The position numbers and the translations under genes are program-made. From Wuchereria bancrofti (taxonomy: Eukaryota; Nematoda; Chromadorea; Rhabditida; Onchocercidae), in the NCBI GenBank assembly GCA_005281725.1, contig SSBO01000008.1, forward strand, positions 4,012,671 through 4,076,670: a DNA stretch of 64,000 nucleotides. The letters are read 5' to 3'. Positions 13,402-27,518 of the stretch are shown piece after piece. Under the pieces are notes generated by a model, which made no database searches, was not told the DNA's origin, and saw only the letters and a list, made by a program, of their open reading frames with translations. Every line of letters begins with the position of its first letter. Position 1 is the stretch's first letter.

Positions 13402-16177
13402 TATATTTAACAATAAGAGAAGTGAAACAGTCAGACAGTGATTTGTTATCTACAAGTAATTCGCAGTCTTCCTTTTCTTTTAACTCTTTCCAGATATATC
13501 GCATTCGGATCTGAAATGATTCATTGATAGTTACATTTCTTTTCTTGAATTTAAGTTTTAATCCCCAAATTTAAGGGGAAATTTTAACAAGCGAATTTTG
13601 ATTACCTTCGTTGTTTCGAAAAGGTAATCAAATATTATCTGGATGACCTGTTCCTTTTAATTTTTTCTATTAAAATGATTAAGGAATTCTCAATAAAACA
13701 ACGATTGGAAGCAACTAATTAGCCATTCAATCTATTAGTCGGTTAGTTAATTAGAAAATGAATAGATATTTTAATGAAAATAGAAAAACTTACTAAAATC
13801 CTTATTTTTAACTCATCAATCAAAATGCAACGCATCTTTGCATCCTTCATTCTTAATATTACATCATAATTCAATCCTCGTTTTTTAACTTGTAATGAGA
13901 ACGGCCAACGAACATTCGCATCATCTAATATCACACAGTTCACACTATCACATCCATCAATAACTCTGCTGATGATCCAACTGAGAAGCACTGTTTCCGT
14001 TTGTTTTTCATTACAAAGTAAATACACCAAAGCTTCGGGTAGTGTAATTTTTTGTTCCTAAAATATAATCCAAACAGGATTTATAGAGTTTGTGTATGTT
14101 GAATATATTATATCAACTTCATTCTCTTACCTGTTACCTTTTCCTCCAACATGAAATACCGAGTCTTTTAGCGAAAGAACAAATTGTTTTGGAAATTCCT
14201 TAATTCTCAGTCATTTGCACTAACCTCATCGATTCTTGCATATTGAACCAATCGAGTAATTGTACTTTCCAATACTTCAGTTATAGTAATCGTATCCCAG
14301 TGAGTTAAATAAATTGGTTCAAGAGCAATTCGAAAAGCACGAGGTTCTCTGTTTTCGGAAAAACGAATACATTTAAATAAATGCACTCGGAAGAATAGTG
14401 ATATTGGCAAATTACGGGTGCAAAATACCTGCAAAGCATAAATATATGTATATACAATAATCAGGTAGCACGGATTCTATGCGCAATCAATATAAGGAAT
14501 GAAAATTTTCAAAAAACACACTTCACTTTAACATGCACAAAATATCGACTGATTTCAAAAATTATTGGATATTAATGTCATTATGAAGAACTTTTTATAG
14601 AGCAATAAAATGTGGAATTCATATTATCAAATATGAAATGAATGAATGCTTAAAATATAGTCTAAAATATCGTTCTTTTTATCTTATTAAAGCTATGTTT
14701 CCAGCAAATTTTCAGAAAATCAGTTCGGAAAAAAATCTGTTTTTCTTTTCCATTTTTCATATAAACAGATTTTAACAAGACTTACCACACAATATTTGAG
14801 CTAATATTTTACTTTAAAATACTTACTTCATAAGTGAACTCGGAATGTTGTGAAAGTCGTTTGATTGGTATTACTTTTGTGAAAATTTTATCTATAAAAA
14901 GACATAAATAGTATCATCATCTTCATCTATTCTCTCCTTATTTTTATTTTTAAAGAACTCTGTTATAAAACAAACCTTTTCGCTCAACGTTTGATATTTG
15001 ATAAGATGAAGTAGTCAGAGCTAAATGCCATTCGGTCATTTCAAATGGTGAACTGTTTTGCAATTGAATTATTAGTAGCGACGTGCCAGAAGTCAATTTT
15101 TGTCTCTGAAATCTATGCGTTTTGTAATTTGTAATTTGGAGAAAGAAAAAGAAACAAAGGAAAGTAATAAACATTATTTACTTTAATTAACAGTTCTAAT
15201 ACATAAATATATGACTGTATGTGTACGTGTTAATTTTTGTTAATATATATCTTTTTTTGTATTTTTTTTTCATATTTTATATATATATATATTTTTTTTT
15301 CTAGTAAGTAACTTTATGTTATAGAATATCAATTATTTTTTAATATATATCGATTATAACAGTAAGGGTTATACACTGTAATTAAATATATCTGGAATTG
15401 TATATATTATATTTTGATTTAAGATTTTGTCAAATATTACTTGTTAAAATAAATTTTACTATAGAGAGAAAAAAAAAAGATCATTATATAATAAGGTTAG
15501 CTTCGTTCAATGGTATACAATAGTAGAGCCAGATGAAACAATGGTAAGCTTATGTTGTAGAATATCAAATGACAGGAATGCCGATACTTTCAGGGTAATA
15601 TGTAATGGGAAATTCCTCCTCTCTGTGGCGCATTTGTCCATCTCAGCTTGTAAACGCATTCCAAATGATAACTGGAACAAATAATTTAGGGAAATCAGTT
15701 CATTCATTTCAGCATCTTAATGAAGGAACTAGGAAGGGAGGTATATTTAAGCTTAAGTTTAAAAGCATTACCGTCAACTGGAAAGAAGTGTTAAATTTTT
15801 GTCAGTAAAAGGAAAAGATTTTTCCTTTTTTAAATGCATACCATTCTGTTTTCATCCCATTCGTTTTAGTGATGAAAAAATTCGAAGTCCAATAAAACTT
15901 TGAGAAAAGAATTTCTCTTATAAAAGAAATTGAAGAGATAGCTTAATATACTTGCTTGCATCGCTAATTGATCCAATTCAGCAATGCGTTTCTTTACTTC
16001 TTCGTACTTTTGTAATGTATCACCCATAGCTTGAGCGCAACGACCAACCGAAAGAATACTCTCTGACCCTTGCTCCAATTCCGGACCATCTCCACTAGAA
16101 ACCGTCACTTTATCTTCAGTATCCATATTATCGATGTTTTCTTCATCGATATCTTCCGGAAGTATAAAATCGTCCAT
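13394..16177 (-). CDS. Unrecognised protein of about 347 residues
   Basis: I do not recognise this family. Minus-strand exons: 15998-16177 (or to 15952), 15588-15671, 14976-15105, 14827-14891, 14225-14428, 13794-14057, 13394-13510. With the GTAAAG donor at 15997 all phases join. The longer first exon ends in phase 1, and the next exon then meets a stop. The ATG at 16177 sits one base after CTTCAG, a likely trans-splice acceptor. The first ~35 residues are very acidic (DDFILPEDIDEE), followed by a charged helical stretch (QKYEE, then KKRIAELDQL if the longer exon is used). The middle and C-terminal exons alternate hydrophobic and polar residues as in beta-sandwich folds (GTSLLIIQLQ, CVILDD, CILIDELKI). 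No signal peptide or catalytic motif seen. It lies between VPS35L and IMP3 on the same strand. Confidence 0.65.
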
Positions 16178-16936
16178 ACTGAAGTGTTTATTTATATGAC
16201 TGCTAGCAGCAATCTGAAATCTGATATTCACAGTATGACGATTGATAGTGTTATGCTGTCATTTGAATTTCTTGCGACATTAAGATATTTCTTTACACCA
16301 ACTTTATCAACAACATCAAAATGGATTAAAAAAGTCAGCCAATTGTGATTACCGTGATAATTATCAGTAGTCGATTAACTTTTTTTGGATGAGATGCATA
16401 GTACGCTTTCAACATTTAAAAGTTTATCACAAATTGTAACAACCAAACAAGTGACAAAAAGCGAAAAAATTGTAGTTTTAGAAAACTGAAAGATTAATGA
16501 CACGAATGAAACATGAATTATTTGGTCTTAATATAGTAGGGACAGATTTACCAAATTTCCGACACAATATTTCTACATCCTCGCAACTTTACACAGGAAA
16601 TTTGAGTTATACTGAATAGTAGAATAATTTTATCTTTTATTTATATCAAAATATAAATTAGCATTAATCTAGTTCTTTAAGATGGGTATGATGATATTTG
16701 TTAACTCGGAATCAACGAAAAAGGAAAAACCTGCAAGTTTAAATAGTAAAAGTAGTGAATGGAGTCAATGAGCTGGAAAGAATAATTATGTTTATTGGAT
16801 TTATTCCTAGAAAATAAGCTAATAATGCTAGAAAAAAAAGCTAGATAGCTAGGAGGAAGATTGTATAGTTAGCAACTCAATCACCAGAAAGACAATTTAA
16901 ACAAATATGTATATATAATAAACAGCGATGAAAGTG
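16178..16936. other. Intergenic, VPS35L 3' end to unknown gene
   Basis: AT-rich spacer between two minus-strand genes. No coding or RNA feature recognised. Confidence 0.55.
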
Positions 16937-19900
16937 TTAGTGAATCCTTTCAAATTTTTTTGTTGTTTTCAAATCTTTTTGTTCTAAAGTATACAATTGT
17001 TCATACAGTCTTTCCAGTTCTGTATTCTTGCTTGCAAACTGTTGAATTTTCCTCAAAATCAATTCTCGTCGTTTTCTCAATTCCGATATTGCGGTACAAT
17101 CACCATAAAGTTCGATGACCAAAGTAGCCAACTGAAATTTATTTTAAACTGTCAAAATTTTTGAAATTTCAGTAACACTTAATTTGCAGAAAGAAGTTAA
17201 TAAATGCTAATACTTACTGCTTCAACATCTCCCAAACTGAGGATCACTTCCAAGATTTCAATAGCTAACAGTGATAATTTATCTCTATCTTGCTTGTAGA
17301 TATCTTCCAGACGACCCATTACCACTTCGCATTTCTCCTGTATCAATTCCATGAATTCTTTAGTACCACCATATAACGTATCATTCGATTGCACGCCACC
17401 ATATACTACATGATATGGTAATTCCACCTGATTCATTACTGAGAGGTAACAAATACATTCTAATAAAACGTGCCCGTGCTCCAGTGACTCGTTTCGCCAA
17501 GGATACCTTGAGAATTTTAAAATCTGTTAAGAAATTGGTGGCCATATAATGTAATAATAAACTTTCATAACGCTCGTCTCATGGAATTCAAGTTTTCAAA
17601 AGTTCACCAGTGAATTTCTTGCAATAACTGGTAGTAAAAATTAGAAACATACCTGGCAATAGCGTTCAGAAATGCATTAAACATGTATAAAGGATTCTTG
17701 TTCGGAGGATCAGGAACTAATACCAAAAACGCAAGAAACGAAGAGCAAACAGAACGGTAAACTGACTGCTTAAGATCATGAGCCATTGCTAGCACTTCGA
17801 TCGAACACTTCAAGATGGCATCCATCTGCAAAAGATTTAGCACCTTAACTTCTAGCGTTTTCAGAACGAAGAGAAATAGCATTCCTTTAAAAAAGCCAAA
17901 TCCGTTTAAATCTATATAATTTTATAAAACGACATCTACCTACTTCTAGTAATTTTTACCAGAAATGAGTGAAATTCGGAGTTTTCATTAAGAAAAAGGC
18001 TAACCTGTGGAAGTGAATTACTAGTCAAACTTAACATTCCAACTTGGATGTATAATTCAATTTTGGTTGCTGAACTAGATAATGATGCTGTTGTAATAAA
18101 GGAATATGCTATACAACCCCGCAGAAATGTTTCACCCGCACGAGAAATATCTCCCTGACGAGCGACGTACAAGCCAAGACAGCACACCTTTGTAGCAAGA
18201 TACTAGAATTTATTTCAATTAACTAAATCGAATTATACAAAAAAAATACAGGAAAGATAACTGAAATAAAGAGGAAAGATAATTTTTGAAATGGTAGTAG
18301 CCATATCCGAAATCAAAGCTTAAATTTAAAGCTAATCGAGTCTACATCAAAGATTCTTCAATCAGTGCAGAAGAAAATTTGCTGAGAACTTTATATTAAT
18401 CAGAAGTTATTTATGAATTTTCATAACGGAAAAATTTCTATCCACTGCTCCTTGACACAAGAATTCAAATTCGGTTTTACAAGGAAATCAACTGTAATAT
18501 ACTGTAAAACGGAAATCCAACGTACAGCAATGACGCTATCCAGATTAGAAAAAGCAGCACGTGCATCGACAAAGAAATCAAGTGCCCGTTCCGGATCTGC
18601 TTCTAGCTTGAATCGATCCAGGGCGCGAATAACGTAAAAGCTAGCACACTGTTTTTCATCGTCTGTTGAAAGGGCATTTAAAGAATCATGAAGTATCTGG
18701 CAAATATCGAGTATCTAAAAAACTTCAGAATTCATGAATTCTTGAACAAATAGATAAGAATTGAATTTTTGAATGACTTCAATTCGACTAAATTCGGAAC
18801 TGAGATTTAAAAGTAGCAAAAAGAAACTTAAAACAAAAAAGTGCACAATTTTTTGTGAAAAATTAAGCTTAAAGTATGTGAAAAAAAAAAAAAGAAATAC
18901 GTGAAATTTGACAGCATAGAAGAGCTGCCTAATTCATACCTTCGTTGATTGTTAATTTCCATTGCATTTATAATATGTATTTAAATAATAACTAACCTGA
19001 TTTGCAAGTTGGAAATCATTAACCGATGCAAGTTCATAGGAACGTACGAAAGAAGATAACAACGTAATAGCGCAATCTTTGCGCTGTTGTGTACTACGGA
19101 ATAAGTCCACTAATGCTTGAAAGTGATGCAGTGCAATTAATTCTTTCATATCATCAATCCAATGTATAATTTTTTCCAGCATACATAATAATTCATCCAT
19201 AAAAGATTCATATTTCTACAAAATTTCTCGCCTTTCTTTCGGAGCTTTTTAACTTCACTATTCGTTAGCCTTATACACCAAAAAACAATTGAGATCATCA
19301 AAAGAACTTTAAAGAGTCTGACTTTGCATCTAGACTAGGCAATAAAATATACCCGGATCGAAATAAATTGGATAATTCCTATGACTGGCTTATGGAGTAA
19401 AGATTCAAAATAAACCTTGTTAGGAGTAATTCGTTTTATAATTGTTTCCAGCATAACATCAACCTCATTTAAAGTAAAATACCGGGCCGCAAATTCAATC
19501 CACACAATCGTGCATTCAATAAAATCTCGGATGCTCATTAAATGACTAAAATAAAATCAAGCATAAATGCATATTTCTTAAAGAATATTTTCAAACTCCC
19601 AATTCGCAAAAGCTTCGGTTGTTTTTGTTACAAAAAGTGATGAAATTGGAATTAATTCGTAGTATATTAACGTAAACGGAAACATACAGGACTTTTTGCC
19701 AACAATTTTTTAAAATGATTCGTCTTAGCTCATCCTTGATATTATTTTCCATCAATCCTCTACCAAGGACGCAAAGCTCCATACAGGTTACATTTTCACC
19801 AGAAACTACCTGAAAGTATCAATCTGAAAAGCGATCAATGACTCTCCCTATCAAACAGCTGTACTGCATCATCAAAGTTTTTTTGTTCCACATAAATGAT

Positions 19901-22900
19901 GAAGCAACCATCATCCATCAATGCCACTTCACTCACTCAGTAGATCAATAGAATGAGTTGAGATAAATTAAGATTAGAAAAAGGATTGAAAATTATAAAA
20001 AATTAATGATAAATCATTTATGAATGATCAATAATAACACTATTAAAAACTCATTACAAAAAAATCCATGCAAAAACATTTTCTTTTGTTCACTGTTATC
20101 CTTTCAGAAAAAAAGGTAGAAAAGAAAAGGTCAGGTTAGGAGTGAGTAGGAAAAAACGCATTTCTTAAAATATCAGACACTTCCCGGTAATTTTCAGATA
20201 AACCAAAACTGTTAACAGCTATCAGTCTTGGTACTGCATAACTCATTACCACATAGGTAGAAACTAAAATATTTAACAACCAACCAATTTGCAAACATCC
20301 AAAGCGTGCTGAGAAATATAATCAGAAGATAATGCAAGCAAGAATGGAAGCAAAAATGTGGATCGTTTTTCACTATCGGCGCAAATATCCCACAGTGTTT
20401 TTAACTCATCATAAGTTGTAGCATTATACGCCACACACTGAATAATCCATTCTAGAGCTGGCATTAATGCTGGCATCTAAAATGTATAATATGTCAATAT
20501 TGACTAAGAACTGATTACATCTGATATAATAGTTAAGACTAAATCAATTATTATGCACAGGAAAATCTACAACTTTATAATCAATTCCCATCCAGGTAAA
20601 AAAAAAGAACAAGCTCCAATTTGGATAATTAAACCAAAGATTCATTGTGTATTATTCAAGATCATTTATTAATTATACTTACTCTGCTAATTGTTACTTA
20701 TTTGACATGCAATAATTTGACTAGTTGACTTGTTGAGATATTCATCTGACATTATTATTGTTTCTTCTAAAGTTAGATGAAAGGAATGAAAGCAGAACAA
20801 ATTCAAGAATTTTATTTTAGATTTAGGAGATGAACGGTAGAACTTAGAATATTTTCGAATACTTGTACGATGCAAATCAAATTTTTCTTTCCGTGCCACC
20901 AGTCCAAATTTTCTCTATTGCTCTTTTATACTTCGCTCCGCTTTTCTAATTTAAGAATACTAGTCAGTTTAAAATCATGAGCAAAATTTGGATTAGTAAT
21001 ATGCAAAAAATTCCATTTTAAAGTGCCCAGAAGCTGAAAAAAAAAGTACACTCAAAAGTATTCTCTACAAACGACATATTTTATTCTATTTCAAAAAAGC
21101 GAAACCGGTTGAATCGGGACTGTATTGATCCAATCATTAAAACATCTCCAATGCGGTGCACGATCATCAGGAGTAAGCCGCATGGCAACACGACACAGAT
21201 AAACGCGAGCGTAACATGATACCAAGGGATTCGGTAACGACATCGGAATTCTTGCAAGGCGTAATAAATTTACCGGTAACGATTCCGCATCAACAAAACG
21301 GATACAACCGATAAGAGCAGTTTCCACTGCAATTGGTCTTTTTTACATAAACTGACATCCACTGAATAAATGAACGAGAAAACTGTAAGAACAGCAAAAA
21401 ACTTACCGCACAAAATATAAGGCAAAACCATCTTGAATTTCGTAAAATTCAAATGAAGAAAATGGATTTGATCCATATGCCAATGATATTATAAACCTAA
21501 TTTTGGTGAACGAAAAATTAATAACAAACAGCTAACCGTAAAAACGTGGTAAGAACTCAGTGATATCACCAATTTTACAAAACCAATTTCTTGCAACATC
21601 ACGTGTTTGTTTTGGTACATCATCTACTGTAAAATTGTCTGGTAATTGACTTAAACCCGCTTCAGCACGTTCCTTGTTCGCTTTGGTATATAGGCGATCA
21701 TAAACTAGATGTCCGAATTCATCCAAAATATCTGTTACGAGGACGAATTGATGCGGATAGATATTAGTTGCTGATGCAAATCCGAGAATATTTGCAATTT
21801 CTACTGCTAGCTGCAAAAAATAAAGTTATAACTCCTTCTGTAATAAGACAACGGTTGAAAATGAAAGTATAAGGAGAGCAGTGCAATAAAAAGGAAAGTG
21901 AAAGAAAGCAAAATAAAACAAACATTAACAGATTCTATTTTTTTCTCCTTTGCCCAAGCTATTTCCAAACTTTTGTGCAATTCGTTGATTTTAATCAGAT
22001 TTTCTTCCTGTGATTGTTCAGCTAATTTTTTCCATCCCGATGCATCCTCCAACTGTTCCAGCCTCAAATTTCCTGATTTATAGATGTATTTAAATCACCT
22101 TGGATATTTCGTTGAATTTGTCTTCACTACTGAAAGATTTTTAACTGCTAGAATTTTATATCATCTTCATTATTCAGTCCAAATGACTCGATCAATAATA
22201 ATTGAAAATGCAATCCTAAGTCTAAAATTTATTTCGCTTTTTAGCAAATTATGCTTTGGATATAGAGGGATTAGAAATGTTTTTTCATACATTTGTAAGG
22301 GAAGAAAAAGTATCCTGCAAATATCAAACAGAAGAACTTATATCACTACAGTAGTTCTTCTTTCTTAATATAATGAAAATATTTATAACTCCTAATAGTA
22401 AAATTATTTTTTAGAAAAAAAGCAAACTAAAGTGTTCTAACAGGTAAAAACCTTCGCGCAGCGCGTTTAACAAATGATAAATCATTTTTTTTCAAATCCG
22501 GAACACAGTATAAATATGAAGTCTCTGAGTTTCCAACATCCGAAAAAGATTTCAATATGTTTTGCTTTTTCGATGACCAAGGTATAAAACCTGGTAAATC
22601 CTAGAAGTAAAAAAAAATGCAAGAAAAAAAAAGCAATTCGTATGCTTTTTTAGTGCCTTAGAAAGTACATCTTTTCAAGTTTAATTTTCAAGATTGCACC
22701 CAGTCAAGTATGATGTAGAAAAATCCTATGCTTTGGTACTTAGCATCATTTATTTGGAAATGTATTAGATTATGATACCCTTTCAGTGGTTGTAACTATT
22801 TCATCTTCTTTGCTAGCCAAAGTATTGGCTAATTTCGGTTCTTCTTTTCGCTTTGCAATGATTGGTAAGTCTTCTAATGTAAAAATTGTATTTTTTTTAT

Positions 22901-23425
22901 GATCCTCTACGGTAGCACCTAAAATTAAAACATTAAATACACTAATACAAGCAGCGATAGTGCTGAAAAAGTTTCAGAACGATCCTAATGTTTGGTAATA
23001 AAACTAATTAAAATTATTTTACAATGATTACAGCATTATAATGACTATTATGGTATGCTTCATATACCATCAAAATTTACAGTATATTTGCGAACAATTC
23101 TCACCTATTGAATATTCGAAACTTTCTCTTGTAATGATCTAACTCTTAAACGCTTAATAGTAGAACTGAATTTACTTCAAAAATGTTTTAATTTTAGGTG
23201 GTGCTGTAAAAAGACAAACAAACCTAAAGGATCAGGAAATTTTGGAAGTTCCGATTGTGTAACTTCTGTTTTTGCAGTACCACTTCTCTTCTTTAGTGTT
23301 ATCAATGGGTCGATAAGAACTGCCGCCCTGCTACACATCCAAGCTTCAGCTTCTCGTTCCCATGAACGATAACGAGCTTTCCATTTCCATATTACTAACG
23401 AGTCATTGAATAATTCATCATTCAT
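16937..23425 (-). CDS. VPS35L: VPS35L (C16orf62), Retriever subunit
   Basis: VPS35L is the large helical scaffold of Retriever, which with the CCC complex (Commander) recycles receptors from endosomes. Minus-strand exons: 23224-23425, 22779-22918, 22452-22600, 21930-22062, 21537-21810, 21106-21326, 20932-21033, 20285-20476, 19688-19809, 19353-19545, 18997-19215, 18526-18714, 18005-18202, 17653-17825, 17218-17506, 16937-17131. All phases join and give 996 residues (human 963). Landmarks aligned from memory: the N-terminal W..R.R...E segment, VLVTDILDEFGHLVY, IGDITEFLPRFYVE, NPLVSCYARVYLCRV, MPALEWIIQC, NALSTDDEKQ, GCIAYSFIT and SNDTLYGG. The exon at 20932-21033 is the least conserved and was chosen because it alone keeps phase. 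The initiator is the first ATG of the N-terminal exon; an upstream coding exon cannot be excluded. Confidence 0.95.
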
Positions 23426-24328
23426 GCTCAAATGAAATTTGAAATCATTCTTTTTATGAACTGAGAAAAATATCGTAATGAAGAAACGCAGATGGAACAA
23501 AAATCTATACCAATTTGGAGTTTCAAATATGACGCCGTGTCGCCCAATAACAGCAAGATTTAACAATATTCAAGGATTATTAAAATTTATTTCATTATGA
23601 ATTACTGACTGCTATAAACAAATACAAAATTCAGGTGGTCATTAATTCCGTAACTCTTCCTTACTGTTAGTTCAAACCCATCATTCACTAAATCCTCAAA
23701 CTGCATCCCTGAATATCAACAGTAAAATTTCATGCCACTCGGAATTTAATCTTCAAGTTCTCTGCTTCTCACAAATGAACGACACCAACTGATTTACCAC
23801 GTCATATTCGCATTCTAATTTACAATTTTTTGGAGGAATTCAGCGGTCATTTTCCGGCTTTTTCACAGATTTCATCGATTTTAATTCGTCCAACAATTCA
23901 TTCTAATCTCTTGCAGCAAAAAATGTAACGACTCTTTTAGAAAACCCTTAAATAACAGTAATCATCATCACTTTGGAAATCTCATTTGACTTGCCCTTAT
24001 ATTCAAACTTAACCCCTATGACAAACAGAGATACATTACAGTTATTTGTTTCAAAACGACAAACCTGAAATGCTTTCACCAATAACAAGAATTTTATTCT
24101 ATTTATATGAAATAAGTACAAGAATCTACAGAACTAACATTTAAATAGTTCTCGAGTTTGTTATGCAATAAAACAGATCCATTAATAAATATAAACATCT
24201 CTGTTCTAAGAATACTGATCACAAACCCGAAATTTGCATTCATAATGCAGTAAATAAAAATTTTCCGAGGTTGAAAACGTCACATGCATTTAAAAACACT
24301 AAAAAAATTTTCGTAGCCTTCCAATTGA
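23426..24328. other. Intergenic, COX4 3' end to VPS35L
   Basis: About 900 bases between two minus-strand genes, holding the COX4 3' UTR and the VPS35L upstream region. Nothing else recognised. Confidence 0.55.
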
Positions 24329-26268
24329 TCAATCTTTCCAGCGGTCATTTTCGAAGTCATACAACGTTGCTGCTCCTTCAGGGAGCGGCTTCTCCAATAC
24401 TAGTATTTTTCGCATTGCTGCATGCTTCCATTCATCACTCAACGTGGGTACCTGCGGGGGATAACCTGAAAAGGAAACGTGCAAGAAGTGCAAACGTTAC
24501 GTGTCTATTACTAAGCCATCTGAGAAACAATAAATTTTGATTATAAGAAATAAAGTGTCCAAATTTGAAACCAAACTCCTTAAGCAATTTTTAATTCATG
24601 GCAGTTTTGCAATACAAATCTAAACAAAAAAAATGTGACAGGATAAGAAACGAGGATGCAACCATTATTATTGAATGATTAAGTGCAAATAAATCTCTGC
24701 GATGGAAGATCCAGTATAATTCTCTTAGTTTTCAATCTTGATATTCAAAAAAAAAAAAAAAACTATAATAAATGAGTTACAAGTCGTAAAGAAATGCATA
24801 CTGCAAAGATTATTAGGAAACATACTGAAATGTTTAAGCAGGCCTACCACTCCGAGGCCAATTGATATCCAGATCAATGTGTAGGCAAAATACATTTTCC
24901 AGTAAACATTCCAACCCAGTAACTCGGCTTGTGTTCTCCGGAATGAATATCTATACAACAATTTCTTCTCTTCCATTGTTAAGTTTTTCCAGTCACCTTT
25001 TTCCTTCTCACGAATCGGTTTGATGATTTCGTCATCGGCTCGGAATCTCAATGATGGATACGGACGATCTGTTGAGTCAATGAAATGCTGGAAAAAAAAG
25101 AGAAGTGAACTATGCGAAATAATGATTTGAACGAAACTATCCACTCTAAACTACCAAAAAAAATGAAAAGAATAATATGTCAAATTTATAATATACGAAA
25201 ATAATCTCGTACTAAATCCATAAGATAGAGATTTAGAGACTGTCTTATTTAAATATTCCTTAGGGAAGTATCAAACTGTTTCAATTTTATATCTCAAGTA
25301 AATATCTCTTTAATATTCATTATCAAAGTGTAGCTAAGGTTATGTGCATTATCTAAAATGTTTCTGTTAAAAGCGAATATGTGCACTACTTAATACAGCT
25401 AAGTATATATTTGATTGTTAAAAGATTGCAAGCAATTGTAGTTAAGACCATCTGAGAGTGACAACTTTTCCACTATATATATTTATTTCTTTATTATAAA
25501 CCAAACTGTACAGGATTTCTAATCTGACAGTCTAATATGCAAATGATGTAATGTTATAAACCAATTCATACTATATAAAGGGTAAAGATCATCTAAGAAT
25601 AACAACTCTTTACTGATTGTAATCATGCGTTTTGTTGTAAGCTAATACCCACTATAAAAGATGTTAAAACCATTGTCTGGCCTCACTTTCACTCAAGTAA
25701 TTTCGTTTTTGGTTTGTCACTTTATTCACTATTTCACTTGCAACAAATAGTGGCGTCAGCAGCAATAACAATGACGGCACGAAAAAAGAACAGTTACAAA
25801 ACGAAAATTTTGTGACAATTTTAATGATATTGCTGGTATTTAATATTCACTTTGTTCATTTCTTTTCTACTATTGTATAAGCGTCATATTGCACGATATA
25901 TTTTCCCTCAGCAAAAATGAACAAAAAAATTAAAATAACATGAATAAGTGAAGAAACTTCCTTTTAAATACTGTCAGAATCATTAAAAATAAAAAATGAA
26001 AGACAAAACAATTATATTTTAAAATTAAACTAAAATAAAAATGATTTAAATAAAAAAGCTACAAAACAGAGATGATTTAAAATTCAATACTCAAGATTTA
26101 GAAGCTTACATATCCGCCGCTTGATGGTCCTACAATTTCTCGTTGACCAATTCGTTGCTTTTGCCAGCAATATTCGTTGTGATGTTTGGCAGATAAAAGA
26201 ATCGCATGACGTACAATGTGTGGTGTTGATTTCGACTGTACAATAATCGAACTGCGCACAAGGGCCAT
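24329..26268 (-). CDS. cox-4: Cytochrome c oxidase subunit IV
   Basis: Nuclear-encoded subunit IV of respiratory complex IV, in the inner mitochondrial membrane. Minus-strand exons: 26110-26268, 24826-25087, 24329-24465, giving 185 residues. The start MALVRSSIIVQSKS is basic and hydroxylated, as expected for a mitochondrial import signal. Family features are EKEKGDWKNLT (about residues 80-90), EEKKLLYRYSF, a membrane segment near residues 118-136, and a C-terminal tail ending YDFENDRWKD that corresponds to the WDYNKNEWK end of mammalian COX4. TTAACAG lies three bases before the ATG and may be a trans-splice acceptor. The first intron is about 1 kb. The gene is divergent from VPS28. Confidence 0.95.
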
Positions 26269-27518
26269 TACCTGTTAAGAAAAAATCTAATTAGAAATCA
26301 ACTGAAAAGGCAACGGAATATTTAATGCACTTGTAATTAATCATTCAGTCAACAAATGAAATATTGTTGCAAAAATTTAAGCAATAACTGAAAAGATTTG
26401 AGCATAACCAACAACTGTTAAAAAAATCCATCATAGGAATTTTCTTATTTCATAAAAAATCACGTCCGGAATTCAAAAATTAATGGTTAAATAATCACCG
26501 CGTCAAATTCACTGGAACTAACTATGCAGCAAAAAGAAAAAGAAAGCTAAAATGTTTCTGCACAACTATAAGGTTCGCAACTACATGTAAATTCTCTACG
26601 TTAGCGACATTAAATACACGTGGATGCGTGAAAATTTATGCTAATTCATCATCACATAGTGCTACTTCCTAACGTCAACAGATATAAATTGTATGCAAAG
26701 AGTCGTACGGACATTACCAGTAAAATGTGTGAATTTCTAATGGTACCTTAGTATGATTTACATAGTACGTGGGAAAACTCACGCAAATATATAATGAAAC
26801 TACGCTCTACACGATTATATTCCGATATGTCGGAGAAAGTACGTCAAAAATTTTTCATGCAGTCATATGAATCTTCCTATGCTAATATCAGAATTTTACA
26901 CGATTTACTATTTCTCTCCGATAAACCTTTTGTACTTCATGATGTCCCTCTTACCGCAGCCTCTTCTGAGATACTTCCCAAAACAATTCCCGAGACATCC
27001 TTCTTTTCCCGGGTAATACCCGAGAAAAAACCGTGGAATACATAGGAAAACCGTGGCTTATATGAAACTGACATGTCTCGACATGATTGTTAGATGAAAT
27101 TTTGTCAAGGTTTTCTTTTTTTGTGGTTGGTTAACTCTGGGATTTCTTTAGGAATAAGTTGGGAAAGGTTACATTCATTCAAGTCTTCGCTTATTTGTTG
27201 TTTACAGAGATTAATTTCATATTTTACCCATTCGATTTCTTTGTTTTTCTCATCTTTCATTTATGACATTTTCTTATTCAGTGTTTTTCGTTTTGCTAAA
27301 AGTTTTTCTAATTCTTTATGCTCAGTTATCAATCATTTTCACTAGTTTTTAAAAATCTTAGCTCACTTCGAAGTTATTGTAAAAGTCGTTTGGAGCTGCT
27401 CGTTAAAATAAGTGGAATTTTTCCGGAAGCATTTTTAAATCTTTTGAAATCGTTTACATTTTATAGCGGGCGGCGTGATATCTTCAGTAACATCTCACAT
27501 TATTTTAAGGTGCGAAAG
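26269..27518. other. Shared upstream region of COX4 (-) and VPS28 (+)
   Basis: 1.25 kb between two divergent genes, so it should carry both promoters. An open stretch at 26794-27045 has no recognisable family and no splice support. CGGGT/ACCCG arms occur at 27010-27022, and AAAACCGTGG occurs twice nearby. No TATA box could be assigned with confidence. Confidence 0.55.

Noticed and set aside
26794..27045. 83-residue open frame between COX4 and VPS28
   Set aside because: No recognisable domain, no neighbouring exons in phase, and codon composition like the surrounding non-coding DNA.
27318..27518. Upstream extension of the VPS28 reading frame
   Set aside because: The frame is open, but the added residues match nothing in VPS28, whose N-terminus is short; the ATG at 27519 fits.
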